From the NCBI GenBank assembly GCA_964433135.1, contig CAYSQW010000010.1, positions 22,766-86,765 on the forward strand: a DNA stretch of 64,000 bases, given 5' to 3'. The translations under genes were made by a program, and so were the position numbers. This stretch comes from CAYSQW01 sp964433135 (GTDB lineage: Bacteria > Acidobacteriota > Aminicenantia > Aminicenantales > Aminicenantaceae). Within the stretch, counting starts at the first letter, position 1; each line of letters starts with the position of its first letter. The notes beneath the pieces were generated by a model. It saw only the letters and a program-made list of their open reading frames with translations, was not told where the DNA came from and searched no databases. Shown one piece after another: positions 27,209-36,413 of this stretch.

Positions 27209-27580
27209 ATGCCGCTGACGCTTAGCCAGTTCCTTTTTTTGGTGATCACCATCGTCGTCGTCGCCACGGGGACCGCACTCATCATATTGATTGCCCAACT
27301 GCGCAAAACAGCGAGTAAAAGTGAGGAAGCCCTGGCCGATCTCAGGGAACTGCTGCAGAATTTATCAGAGACCTCCCGCACGGTCAACGCCAAGCTCGAG
27401 GAAGTGGACGACATCGTGGGGGCCGTAAAAAAAACCGCCGGCAGTCTGTCGGAAATCACATGGTTCCTTACCACCAAGATGATTCGGCCGTCCTCGAAAT
27501 TCTGGCCCTTTCTTTACCCCCTCATTAGAACAGGTTGGCGGCAGATCAAAAAACGTAAGGAGGATAAGAATGGCAAATAA
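27209..27580 (+). CDS. DUF948-like membrane-anchored coiled-coil protein
   Basis: This 123-aa protein has one N-terminal membrane helix (about 6-28, LFLVITIVVVATGTALIILIAQL) and then a heptad-like segment (about 30-80, ADLRELLQNLSETSRTVNAKLEEVDDIVGAVK) as in DUF948 proteins. The basic tail ends KKRKEDKNGK. DUF948 and YtxH genes are often adjacent and linked to envelope or general stress. It overlaps the next gene by 11 bp. Function is unknown. Confidence 0.75.
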   Translation: MPLTLSQFLFLVITIVVVATGTALIILIAQLRKTASKSEEALADLRELLQNLSETSRTVNAKLEEVDDIVGAVKKTAGSLSEITWFLTTKMIRPSSKFWPFLYPLIRTGWRQIKKRKEDKNGK

Positions 27581-27881
27581 AGAATCCAGTGCATTGGAAA
27601 TCACGCTGTCTTTTCTGATCGGAACGGCAACGGGATTTGTTCTGGGAGTCCTTTTTGCTCCGACGAGTGGAGAAGAAACCCGCAAAAAGCTTCATGAAGG
27701 CGCAAAAAAAACCGGAGAAGCCGCCAAAGACAGCTACGAAAAGATCGCCAAAGAAGCGGAAAAAGGGATAAACATCGTAAAAGAGAAGACCAGTGAGGGC
27801 ATCGACTCCATAAAAGAATTCGTTGAAAAGAAAAAGTCCGAAATCACCAAGAAGACTCAAGAACTCAATAAAGAAGAGTAA
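27570..27881 (+). CDS. YtxH-like protein
   Basis: This 103-aa protein has one N-terminal hydrophobic helix with glycines (LSFLIGTATGFVLGVLFAP) followed by TSGEETRKKL and a long charged amphipathic helix rich in Lys/Glu/Ala. This is the YtxH/GvpP-like pattern of small membrane-anchored stress proteins. AAGGAGG precedes the ATG inside the end of the upstream gene, so the two are translated together. Confidence 0.8.
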   Translation: MANKESSALEITLSFLIGTATGFVLGVLFAPTSGEETRKKLHEGAKKTGEAAKDSYEKIAKEAEKGINIVKEKTSEGIDSIKEFVEKKKSEITKKTQELNKEE

Positions 27882-27962
27882 AAGACCGGACGGTCTGTCG
27901 TCCTCATCTTCAATTCACCTGAAAAACAGCCGGCATTCAATCGAAACAGGAGGTGTCGTATT

Positions 27963-29258
27963 ATGGCCAACACAATAATTGAAAATATCGCCGCTCGTGA
28001 AATCCTTGATTCAAGAGGCAATCCTACGATCAGCGCCCAGGTCATGCTCAGCTCGGGCGCGGTGGGGAAATCCTCCATCCCTTCCGGAGCCTCCACAGGA
28101 ACGCATGAAGCTCTGGAATTGAGGGATGGAGATCCGGCTCGTTATCTGGGAAAAGGCGTTCTCAAGGCCGTTTCCAACGTCAATGACGTGATCGCGAAAG
28201 AGATCATCGGCATGGACGCCTGCGATCAAGCGGAAATCGACAGAAAGCTCCTCGATCTGGACGGGACCCCATCCAAAAGCAAACTGGGAGCGAATGCCAT
28301 TCTTGCCGTATCCATGGCTGCCGCTCACGCCGCGGCCCGGGGAACCGGACGGCCGCTCTTTGATTATTTGAGCGATAAGGATGAATATCTGCTTCCGGTT
28401 CCGCAAATCAACATCCTCAACGGCGGTTCCCATGCCGACAACAACGTCGATATCCAGGAATTCATGGTCGTGCCCGCCGGCATGCCCAGCTTCACTGAAG
28501 CCATCCGAACAGCCGCCGAAGTCTTTCACAACTTGAAGAAAACGCTTAAGAAAAAAGGATACAACACTTCGGTGGGTGATGAAGGCGGATTCGCTCCCAA
28601 CCTCAGATCCAACGAAGAAGCACTGGATTCGATCATGGAGAGCATTCACAACGCAGGTTATCAACCCGGTAAAGACGTATTTTTAGCCCTTGATGTGGCG
28701 GCCTCCGAATTCTACAACGACGGTCGTTACGTATTCAAAAAATCAGACGGCTCTGAACGCGGAGTCGATGCAATGAATGCCTACTACGAAAACCTGCTGC
28801 GCCTTTACCCCGTCATTTCGATTGAAGACGGTTTTTCGGAAGACGATTGGAGCGGATGGGAAAACATGACCCGGACTTTCGGCGACCGAATCCAGATCGT
28901 CGGCGACGACATCTTCGTCACGAACCTTGCGCGTTTCAAACAAGGTGTGGGACAGGGAATCGCAAACTCCATTCTTATCAAGCTGAACCAGATCGGCACC
29001 CTCACCGAAACCATCGAAACCGTTCGCTACGCCCAAAGCCACGGCTATACGACGGTCATTTCCCATCGCTCGGGAGAAACCGAGGATACCTTCATTGCCG
29101 ATCTCAGCGTCGCCCTGGACGCCGGTCAGATCAAGACCGGATCCGTCAGCAGAAGCGAACGCGTCGCCAAATACAACCGCTTGATGGAGATCGAAGCGCA
29201 GCTGGGAGAAAAAGCACAGTACCCGGGAACACGAATTTTTTCAAAATATATACCGTAA
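27963..29258 (+). CDS. eno: Enolase
   Basis: This 431-aa glycolytic enzyme interconverts 2-phosphoglycerate and PEP. Conserved segments include SRGNPTISAQV, SGASTGTHEALELRDGD, NILNGGSHADNNVDIQEFM, VGDEGGFAP, the metal-binding LALDVAASEFY and SIEDGF, and ISHRSGETEDTFIADL. CAGGAGG precedes the ATG. It makes PEP, also the substrate of EI and product of the PEP carboxykinase encoded in this window. Confidence 0.98.
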   Translation: MANTIIENIAAREILDSRGNPTISAQVMLSSGAVGKSSIPSGASTGTHEALELRDGDPARYLGKGVLKAVSNVNDVIAKEIIGMDACDQAEIDRKLLDLDGTPSKSKLGANAILAVSMAAAHAAARGTGRPLFDYLSDKDEYLLPVPQINILNGGSHADNNVDIQEFMVVPAGMPSFTEAIRTAAEVFHNLKKTLKKKGYNTSVGDEGGFAPNLRSNEEALDSIMESIHNAGYQPGKDVFLALDVAASEFYNDGRYVFKKSDGSERGVDAMNAYYENLLRLYPVISIEDGFSEDDWSGWENMTRTFGDRIQIVGDDIFVTNLARFKQGVGQGIANSILIKLNQIGTLTETIETVRYAQSHGYTTVISHRSGETEDTFIADLSVALDAGQIKTGSVSRSERVAKYNRLMEIEAQLGEKAQYPGTRIFSKYIP

Positions 29259-29274
29259 TCCAAACCAGAGGGAG

Positions 29275-30876
29275 ATGACGAAACCGAGAAAGGCGATATT
29301 CCGCACCTCTTCCGGCATCGAGCTCAAACCCGTTTACAATGCGGAGGATATTCCGCTCTTCGATTCAGCCCAAAAGCTGGGGAAGCCGGGAGATCCTCCC
29401 TTCACCAGAGGCATATATCCCGCCATGTACCGGAAGAAGCTCTGGACCATGCGGCAATATGCGGGATTCGGCACGGCGGCGGAATCCAATCAGCGCTTTC
29501 GCTATCTCCTGGACCAAGGCCAGACCGGCCTCAGCGTAGCCTTCGACCTTCCGACCCAGCTGGGTCTCGATTCCGACCATCCCCTTTCCCGGGGGGAAGT
29601 GGGGAAGGTGGGCGTCGCCGTCGATTCTCTGGAGGACCTGGAGGTGCTTTTCGACCGTATTCCCCTGGAACGAGTATCGGTTTCCATGACCATCAACGCC
29701 ACCGCCGCTGTGATTCTGGCTATGTACCTGGCGATGGCGAAGCGAAGAAATATTCCCTGGCCAAAGCTGGCGGGGACCATCCAGAATGATATCTTGAAGG
29801 AATACGTCGCCCGCGGCACCTATATTTATCCGCCCCGGCCTTCGCTCAAAATCACCACGGATATCATCTCCTTCTGCCAGCGGCAGGTTCCGCGGTGGAA
29901 CACCATCAGCATCAGCGGCTACCATATCCGGGAAGCCGGAGCCACAGCAGTACAGGAACTGGCCTTTACATTCGCCGATGCCGTCGCCTATACGGAAGCC
30001 GCCATAATAGCGGGACTGCGCGTGGATTCGTTTGCACCGCGGTTTTCTTTCTTTCTGGCGGCGCATAATCATTTCTTTGAAGAAATCGCGAAATTCCGAG
30101 CGGCGCGAAGGATCTGGAGCCGTCTCATGCGGGATCGATTCCACGCCCGGAATCCACTTTCCTGGAAATTCCGCTTTCACACCCAGACTTCCGGCGTAAC
30201 GCTCACCGCCCAGGAGCCGGAAAATAATGTCGTTCGCGTCACGCTGCAAGCCTTGGCATCGGTGTTGGGTGGAACCCAATCGCTTCATACCAACTCGCGG
30301 GATGAAGCCTTGGCGCTGCCCACTCGGGAATCCGCTCAGATCGCCCTCCGCACACAACAGATCATCGCCCATGAAAGCGGCGCGGCCGATACCGTCGATG
30401 CCCTGGGTGGAAGTTTTTTCATCGAGACTCTGACCGACCGAATCGAAAGCGATGTCAACGCCGCCCTGCAGCGGATTGCGGACATGGGAGGAACTCTGTC
30501 CGCGATCGAATCCGGTTTCATCCAGCGGGAGATCCAAAACAGCGCGTATGCCGCTCAAAAGCAGATCGAATCCGGAGATTCCATCATCGTGGGTTTGAAC
30601 GCATTCGCGGAGAACGCCCCGGGAGCGCGATTCGGGCTGCATACACCGCCTCCGGAACTGGAATCCCGTCAGATCGAAACCTTGCGCCGCTTCAAAGGAC
30701 GGCGCAACACGTCTCGGGTTCAAAAAAAGCTCCAGGAGCTGGAAGACATCCTCCACAGAGATGAAAATCTCATGCCGATCCTGATCGAAGCGGTCACGGC
30801 CGGCGCCACGCTGGGAGAAATCTCTGACCGAATGAAATCGGTTTTCGGAACTTTCCGGGAAGATGTCACGGTCTGA
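29275..30876 (+). CDS. Methylmalonyl-CoA mutase, large-subunit catalytic domain
   Basis: This 533-aa protein matches the TIM-barrel part of B12-dependent acyl-CoA mutase: PFTRGIYPAMYRKKLWTMRQYAGFGTAAESNQRFRYLL, FDLPTQLGLDSDHP, and SISGYHIREAGATAVQELAF. The C-terminal cobalamin-binding domain is absent, as in systems where it is a separate about 140-aa subunit. The partner is not in the window. It would act in propionate/succinate metabolism. It begins 16 bp after eno with GGGAG upstream. Confidence 0.93.
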   Translation: MTKPRKAIFRTSSGIELKPVYNAEDIPLFDSAQKLGKPGDPPFTRGIYPAMYRKKLWTMRQYAGFGTAAESNQRFRYLLDQGQTGLSVAFDLPTQLGLDSDHPLSRGEVGKVGVAVDSLEDLEVLFDRIPLERVSVSMTINATAAVILAMYLAMAKRRNIPWPKLAGTIQNDILKEYVARGTYIYPPRPSLKITTDIISFCQRQVPRWNTISISGYHIREAGATAVQELAFTFADAVAYTEAAIIAGLRVDSFAPRFSFFLAAHNHFFEEIAKFRAARRIWSRLMRDRFHARNPLSWKFRFHTQTSGVTLTAQEPENNVVRVTLQALASVLGGTQSLHTNSRDEALALPTRESAQIALRTQQIIAHESGAADTVDALGGSFFIETLTDRIESDVNAALQRIADMGGTLSAIESGFIQREIQNSAYAAQKQIESGDSIIVGLNAFAENAPGARFGLHTPPPELESRQIETLRRFKGRRNTSRVQKKLQELEDILHRDENLMPILIEAVTAGATLGEISDRMKSVFGTFREDVTV

Positions 30877-30938
30877 ATTCATGAAATCAACCTTTCACCG
30901 ATCCGGCTGACGGAAGCGGAATCCCCGTTTCCCCCCGG

Positions 30939-30967
30939 TTGACTTTAACCGCCCCCGTGTCTAATAT
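30939..30967 (+). promoter_or_regulatory. Sigma-70 promoter touching the M20 start codon
   Basis: TTGACT (30939-30944), a 17-nt spacer and TAATAT (30962-30967) end 6 nt before the ATG at 30974. Transcription would start at or within a base or two of that ATG. Confidence 0.6.
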
Positions 30968-30973
30968 AAATCT

Positions 30974-32281
30974 ATGACCGGCGCCATTTTGCGGATTCTG
31001 CTTTTAACCGTCAGCCTGTATCCATTTGCTTCCGCACAAAACATCGAGGAGGAGAAAATCATGTCCCGGCGCATCGATTACCAGATCGAAAAATATAAAG
31101 CGGAAATCATCAAAACCCGCCGCTTCATCCATATGAATCCGGAGCTGAGCAATCGCGAATTCGAAACCGCCAAACTGGTCGCCTCCACACTCATGTCCTA
31201 CGGCCTGGAAGTGAGAACCGGCATCGCCAGGACCGGAGTGGTCGCCCTGCTGCGCGGTTCCCAACCCGGATTTACCGTCGGCATCCGTGCCGACATGGAT
31301 GCTCTCCCCATACAGGAGATGACGTCCCTGAGCTATAAATCGCTCAATCCCGGCGTCATGCACGCCTGCGGCCACGATATCCATACCGCCGTGGCTATCG
31401 GAACCGCAATGGTCATGAGCCAGTTGAAAGGTCAGATCAAAGGCAACATAAAATTTATCTTCCAACCGGCCGAAGAAGGCCCCCCGCCCGGCGAAGCGGG
31501 AGGGGCTTCCCTGATGCTGGAACAAGGCATCCTCGACAATCCGCCCGTCGGCGCCGTCTTCGGACTTCACACTTGGCCGGAAGCCGATGTCGGCACGGTC
31601 CTGTTTTCGCCCGGCCCCATCATGGCCAGTTCGGATGGATTTGAAATCATTTTAAAAGGCAGGGGCTCCCACGGCGCCCGTCCGCATGAAGGCGTTGACG
31701 CCGTCACGCTCGCCGCACAGACCATACTCACTCTCCAATCGCTCATCGACCGCCGGATTGACGCCACAGATCCGGCCGTTATCACCATCGGCAAAATCGA
31801 AGGCGGCACGCGCGCCAACATCCTGGCCGAGCAAGTAAGCCTGGCCGGCACGGTAAGAACCTTGAGCCTTGAGAATAGAGAGCGGATCCCACGTCTAATT
31901 GAAGGGGCCCTGAAGGGTATATCGACCGCCTATGACGCATCTTATGAGCTGAATTATCGAAAAGGTCATCCCGTGGTATACAATCATCCTCAATTGGCCA
32001 AGGCCATGCAACCGACCCTACTTAAAGCGCTGGGCGAAGATCATGTCGGCCCGTTGGAACCGCAGATGATATCAGAAGATTTTTCCTATTTCTGTCAGCA
32101 AGTCCCTGTCTTCTTTTTCTTTCTGGGAGTCCGGCCCCGGGGAATGAAAGAGATGCCGCCGCTGCATAATCCCTACTACAATCCGGACGAGGAAAGCCTG
32201 ACGGTCGGGATTCGAACCATGTGCCACCTTCTGCTGGACTGTCTGGAGTTGCAGAGCACCCTGGAAACCCACAGGCCCTAG
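30974..32281 (+). CDS. M20-family amidohydrolase/peptidase, exported
   Basis: This 435-aa zinc hydrolase of the M20D (hippurate hydrolase/HipO-like) class has RADMDALPIQE, MHACGHDIHTAVAIG, FIFQPAEEGPPPGEAGG and the dimerisation-domain GSHGARPHEGVDAV. It would cleave N-acyl amino acids or peptides. The N-terminal about 22 residues look like a signal peptide ending ASAQ. A strong Shine-Dalgarno (GAGGAGGAG) precedes a second in-frame ATG at 31061, which would give a 406-aa cytoplasmic form with the full catalytic domain. The longer form is favoured by the signal peptide. Confidence 0.9.
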   Translation: MTGAILRILLLTVSLYPFASAQNIEEEKIMSRRIDYQIEKYKAEIIKTRRFIHMNPELSNREFETAKLVASTLMSYGLEVRTGIARTGVVALLRGSQPGFTVGIRADMDALPIQEMTSLSYKSLNPGVMHACGHDIHTAVAIGTAMVMSQLKGQIKGNIKFIFQPAEEGPPPGEAGGASLMLEQGILDNPPVGAVFGLHTWPEADVGTVLFSPGPIMASSDGFEIILKGRGSHGARPHEGVDAVTLAAQTILTLQSLIDRRIDATDPAVITIGKIEGGTRANILAEQVSLAGTVRTLSLENRERIPRLIEGALKGISTAYDASYELNYRKGHPVVYNHPQLAKAMQPTLLKALGEDHVGPLEPQMISEDFSYFCQQVPVFFFFLGVRPRGMKEMPPLHNPYYNPDEESLTVGIRTMCHLLLDCLELQSTLETHRP

Positions 32282-32290
32282 CTCTTCGCA

Positions 32291-34666
32291 ATGACGCAGC
32301 CTTTTCTATATCTGACACTATCTTTGACGGCGGGGATCCTGCTTGCCTTTTATTGTCCGCTTCCGCAGATCGTATACCTGCCGGCCATGCTGATATGCCT
32401 GTCCGCGGCGTGGCTCCGCCTGATCCTGATCCGCCTGCGCTCGGCTCTGGTTTGGAGCCTGATTTGCATGGGTTTTTTAGGGGGTACGCTGATAACGCAT
32501 ACCAGAAACTCCATCGATAAAAGCCCCCTGCACCAAATGGATTCCAATACATATATCGATATCAAGGGAACCCTGATCCGCACCCCTTCTCTTGGAAAAG
32601 ACAGGATTTTGCTGTTCCTTGAAGTGGGATCGGCCCGGACCGACCGGCGCGAAATCCCGGTTCGGGGAAACGTCAGGATCTCCGTCCCTCTAACCGAGAC
32701 GGCGCGTCGAATCCAATTCTACCAGGTGCACGATCGGATTCAAGCAGCCGTCAAACTCATTTCCATCCGGGATTATGAAAATTTTCAAACACCCCGCACG
32801 GATATCATGCTCAAAAGTCAGGGTATCGTCCGGTATGCTTTCTGCAAAAGCCCGCTGCTCATCCAACGATTGAAAAAAGCCTCTCGATTCGATCCGCTGC
32901 GCCTGATATCATCGGTTCGTCTGTCGATGCTCACGGCCCTACGCAGAGGATTCCCCGTATCCGGGCCCAACGGCGATTACGGCGCCGTCATTGAAGCCCT
33001 GCTTCTGGGAGAAAGGGACCGCATCCCCGTCGAAATGACCCGGGGCCTTCAAAAAGCCGGTCTTTACCACCTGTTCGCTATTTCGGGCGCTCATATCGCG
33101 ATCATCTCTTTTCTCCTTTTTTCCCTGCTGAAAGCCGTCGGGCTATCCCCCCGGACTTCCACCCTGTGTCTCCTCGTGGTTTTGGTATTCTACGCCTTTT
33201 TGGTCGAAGGCAGGCCGTCCGTTCTTCGAGCCACGCTCATGGCCGCGGCATATTGTATCGGCAAGCTCTTGTGGAACGATGTGAACCTGCTCAACACCCT
33301 GGCCGCCAGCGCCTTTGCTCTCCTGATCTTCAATCCTTTTCGAATTTTCGCATTGGGCTTTCAATTAACCTACGCCGCCACGCTTTCCATCATCCTTTTC
33401 TATCCGAAAGTCATCAAACACCTTCCGCGCCTGCCCATGCGTCTCAGCGAAATATTCGCCATCACACTCACCGCCCAGATGGGCGTGCTGCCCCTTTGCG
33501 CCTGCGCTTTCAACCGGATCACTCCATCCGCCCTTCTCCTCAACTATGCCGGCCTGCCTCTCATATCCGTGCTTTTGATCCTGGGATTTCTTTTTCTTCT
33601 CCTGACGGGAATAGGAGTGGAACCGATTTCGCTGATAACCGGTCCAATCCGGATTACGATCGATCTTTTGATCGGAGCTTCTCATCTCTTCGACCGGATC
33701 CCTTACCTCTCCTACCGTATCTCTACCCCCCCTGCCGCGATACCGGCTGCCTATGTTTTTTCAGGACTGGCTCTGTTGGCTCCCCGCCGATTCAAAGGTC
33801 AGCGTACGGCCGCGGCCTTACTCTTCATCGCTTCGGCCGTGCTTCTAGCCACCTCCCCCTTTTCTTCTTCTACCGGAAACCTGAAAGTGACGTTTCTCGA
33901 TGTGGGACAGGGAGATTCCATTTTGATCGAGTTTCCCGGAAGAAAAAAAATGCTTATCGACGGCGGAGGACTGCGTGAAGAACGATTCGATATCGGAGAA
34001 CATGTCGTCTCCCGTTTCCTCTGGAACAAGGGGATTCGTTCCCTCGACATCCTGGCTTTGACACATGCACACCCCGACCATATCAACGGCTTGAAGGCGG
34101 TGGCCCGCAATTTCAGGATCAGGGAATTCTGGCGGTCCGAAATCCCTCCCCATGATCCGAATTTTCAAGCCTTTTCCTCTTTCCTGGGAACATCCGTTCG
34201 ACGAAAACATCTTTACCGGGGAGATTTCCGAGTTTTCGGGCTCGTCCGGATCGATGTTCTGCATCCCCCGAGATCCTCCGGAGAATCCCGGGACCACAAT
34301 GAGCAATCCCTTGTGCTGCGATTGACTTATGGGGACACATCTTTTTTGCTGACGGGAGACATAGGCCGATCTTCGGAAAAGATCATCCTGACCCGAGATG
34401 GAGTTATCGGAAGCCGGGTGCTCAAGTCTCCCCATCACGGCAGCCGCAACTCCAGTTCACCTGAATTCCTGCGCGCCATTTCTCCCGATATCATCGTGAT
34501 CACGGTGGGCGAAGGAAATCCCTACGGTCTTCCCCATACCGAAGTACAAGAGCGATATGAAAACCTCGGAAGCCGCATCTTCCGAACCGACCTCCACGGA
34601 GCGGTCGAAATCTCTTCGGATGGAAAAAACCTTCGGGTCCGGACGGCTTGCGGAAAACCCGAATAA
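32291..34666 (+). CDS. comEC: ComEC/Rec2 DNA-uptake channel
   Basis: This 791-aa integral membrane protein has an N-terminal soluble (DUF4131/OB-like) region, a Competence domain with about ten membrane helices (GLQKAGLYHLFAISGAHIAI and EGRPSVLRATLMAAAY), and a C-terminal metallo-beta-lactamase-like domain (LDVGQGDSILIEFPG, THAHPDHINGL, LLTGDIG, SPHHGSRNSSS). It conducts single-stranded DNA across the inner membrane during transformation. Type IV pilus genes at 48418-56681 could supply the uptake machine. Confidence 0.95.
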   Translation: MTQPFLYLTLSLTAGILLAFYCPLPQIVYLPAMLICLSAAWLRLILIRLRSALVWSLICMGFLGGTLITHTRNSIDKSPLHQMDSNTYIDIKGTLIRTPSLGKDRILLFLEVGSARTDRREIPVRGNVRISVPLTETARRIQFYQVHDRIQAAVKLISIRDYENFQTPRTDIMLKSQGIVRYAFCKSPLLIQRLKKASRFDPLRLISSVRLSMLTALRRGFPVSGPNGDYGAVIEALLLGERDRIPVEMTRGLQKAGLYHLFAISGAHIAIISFLLFSLLKAVGLSPRTSTLCLLVVLVFYAFLVEGRPSVLRATLMAAAYCIGKLLWNDVNLLNTLAASAFALLIFNPFRIFALGFQLTYAATLSIILFYPKVIKHLPRLPMRLSEIFAITLTAQMGVLPLCACAFNRITPSALLLNYAGLPLISVLLILGFLFLLLTGIGVEPISLITGPIRITIDLLIGASHLFDRIPYLSYRISTPPAAIPAAYVFSGLALLAPRRFKGQRTAAALLFIASAVLLATSPFSSSTGNLKVTFLDVGQGDSILIEFPGRKKMLIDGGGLREERFDIGEHVVSRFLWNKGIRSLDILALTHAHPDHINGLKAVARNFRIREFWRSEIPPHDPNFQAFSSFLGTSVRRKHLYRGDFRVFGLVRIDVLHPPRSSGESRDHNEQSLVLRLTYGDTSFLLTGDIGRSSEKIILTRDGVIGSRVLKSPHHGSRNSSSPEFLRAISPDIIVITVGEGNPYGLPHTEVQERYENLGSRIFRTDLHGAVEISSDGKNLRVRTACGKPE

Positions 34667-34791
34667 ACTTGCAACGGAAAGCAGGTCTCCCACCGTCTTT
34701 CGATCCCTTTTTTCTAATCTTTCCACTTTCCATGCCCCCTTGAGACAGCCGATCCGAGCGGAAATTTCATCATGTGCTCACCCTCGAATTT

Positions 34792-34820
34792 TTGACATGG
34801 ATGTCAACTTCAATTATATT
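34792..34820 (+). promoter_or_regulatory. Promoter with palindromic operator-like -35
   Basis: TTGACA (34792-34797), a 17-nt spacer and TATATT (34815-34820) lie about 20 nt before the ATG at 34840. The -35 is the left arm of a perfect inverted repeat, TTGACAT-GG-ATGTCAA (34792-34807). Confidence 0.65.
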
Positions 34821-34839
34821 GTGAAAGAAGGATCGAAAC

Positions 34840-35361
34840 ATGAAACGATTCATATTCGGGGGATTGATCATATGCTTGACCGCCGGTTTCCTCTCGGGTC
34901 AAAGTCTTGTCGAGCTGGCCAAAAAGGAAAAAGCCCGACGTGAAAACCTGCAAGGAAAAAAAGGACGCGTCATCACCAATGCCGATTTGAAAAAAGTCGA
35001 TAAGACGGCGGCCCTGATTTCGACACCGAATCGCGCCCCCGATCCGAAAAGGACGCGGTTGAACTCACCGGCGCCCCGCCCCCCAAGTCGAGAACCGAAC
35101 TCCTCTTCAGCCACTCGGGATATCGACAGCAAGCCTTCGGCCCCATCCCAGGACCTGGAAAAAGAATGGCGTGAATCCAATCAACTCGTCACGCTGCTCA
35201 CCACCAAGATGAACGGATTGTGGCAGGAATTCTACAGCCTGGATGATATGCGAGACCGCGGAAGCATCCAGAAAGAGATCAGCGACACCTACCTGGAGCT
35301 GCAAAAAGCGCAACAGAACGTCTTGCGGCTCAAAGAAGAGCGCGATTCAAAAAAGAGATAG
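34840..35361 (+). CDS. Small secreted protein of unknown function
   Basis: This 173-aa protein has an N-terminal signal peptide (about 1-20; GGLIICLTAGFLSG) and the mature start QSLVELAKKEKARREN. A basic/Pro/Ser-rich middle is followed by a helical C-terminus (about 100-173, EKEWRESNQLVTLLTTKMNGLWQEFYSLDD) with coiled-coil character. I recognise no family. GAAGGAT precedes the ATG under its own promoter. It may be a periplasmic structural or adaptor protein. Confidence 0.7.
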   Translation: MKRFIFGGLIICLTAGFLSGQSLVELAKKEKARRENLQGKKGRVITNADLKKVDKTAALISTPNRAPDPKRTRLNSPAPRPPSREPNSSSATRDIDSKPSAPSQDLEKEWRESNQLVTLLTTKMNGLWQEFYSLDDMRDRGSIQKEISDTYLELQKAQQNVLRLKEERDSKKR

Positions 35362-35397
35362 ACTTATCTCCACGACCGGGTCGAAGACGACTGCGAC

Positions 35398-36264
35398 TCA
35401 ACGGAAATACAGAAAAGAGATTTGAAGACCCAGCTCCCGTTGATCGTTCGAGTTGGGGATGATCTGAGCGGGGACGAACACTTTGTCCGTTGCCACGATC
35501 AGGAAAAATTCATCTTTATCTCCGAGCATCTCCTTTTTTATATTGTAGGTCTTCTCAAAATGGCTCTGCTCGGGGATGAATTCATCCAGGATGAGGTCGT
35601 TTATCTTAAAGATCACTTTTTGATCTTCCAGCGCTTCCAGGTTTAAACCGCCCTTGATCACGAGCAGAGCATCCCTTCCCGGATTGTCGATAATGCACCG
35701 GGCTTCTTTCGACGTCCACCGCCACTGTTTCTGAAAAGAATCCGGGTTGATTTCCAAGTCGAACCACCCCTCCTCGTAAACGATCTCCGGAGTGTCCAGA
35801 GGAGGAGGCGTCAGCTTCAGCTTTTTTGAGACGATTTCCTGTTTGGCTTTTCCGGTACGGTCATAAGGAGAGTAGAATCCGATGGACATCCGAAGGGTTT
35901 CTTCACCGCTGAAATCAGGATCGAATTCATCGATGAAGGTGGGGATAAAGATACGCGCGGCATACCGGTATTCTTTTCCGGCTTCCCACTGCGTTGTGGG
36001 AATCTCGGGGGAATAGTCGGCCTGGAACAGCAAATTCGTTTTGTGCCAGAAGTGGATGAAAACATCGAAATCCTGGGCCATTTTTTCAAAATCAGCATCC
36101 GTGGTCCAGATCAACTCCATATCCGTCATCAAGTTGTCCGAGAGTTTCTCTTCGGAAAACTGCACGTCCAGAGTTATCCCCTTGACCGGGGCTTTATTTT
36201 TACACTGAAAAGTAACCAAAGCCAGCAGGATTACCAAACCCGCTGTCGTCGTTTTTTTCCACAT
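35398..36264 (-). CDS. Putative lipoprotein of unknown function
   Basis: This 288-aa protein has a hydrophobic N-terminus (MWKKTTTAGLVILLALVTFQC), possibly a lipoprotein signal with cysteine at about residue 21, though Gln at -1 is unusual. The body looks beta-rich, with sugar-binding-like segments (FDLEINPDSFQKQWRWTSKE). The ATG at 36264 with AAGGAGG is chosen over 36351, which would add 29 non-signal residues. It is divergent from lpxK. No function can be assigned. Confidence 0.75.
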   Translation of the reverse strand: MWKKTTTAGLVILLALVTFQCKNKAPVKGITLDVQFSEEKLSDNLMTDMELIWTTDADFEKMAQDFDVFIHFWHKTNLLFQADYSPEIPTTQWEAGKEYRYAARIFIPTFIDEFDPDFSGEETLRMSIGFYSPYDRTGKAKQEIVSKKLKLTPPPLDTPEIVYEEGWFDLEINPDSFQKQWRWTSKEARCIIDNPGRDALLVIKGGLNLEALEDQKVIFKINDLILDEFIPEQSHFEKTYNIKKEMLGDKDEFFLIVATDKVFVPAQIIPNSNDQRELGLQISFLYFR

Positions 36265-36294
36265 CCGATGCCTCCTTATCAAACTTTCAGCAGT

Positions 36295-36323
36295 ATTATA
36301 AAGAATCACCCCTTTGAAGTAAA
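36295..36323 (-). promoter_or_regulatory. Promoter of the 35398 lipoprotein gene
   Basis: On the minus strand TTTACT (36323-36318), a 17-nt spacer and a perfect TATAAT (36300-36295) stand about 30 nt before the ATG at 36264, which also has an AAGGAGG site. Confidence 0.6.
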
Positions 36324-36413
36324 GCCGGGGGAAAAGATCCTCCGTTTGCAATACAGACGGTTTCCTCCGCAGCTTCCTCCCGTTGAAGCGAAATTGAAAG
36401 CGGCTGAATAATC

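Noticed and set aside
27882..27962. AGACC-GGAC-GGTCT hairpin as a terminator before eno
   Set aside because: Only 5 bp with no T-run; too weak to call.
29365..30882. 505-codon open frame opposite the methylmalonyl-CoA mutase gene
   Set aside because: Antisense shadow with low-complexity His/Arg/Gly-rich translation, no ribosome-binding site and no known domain.
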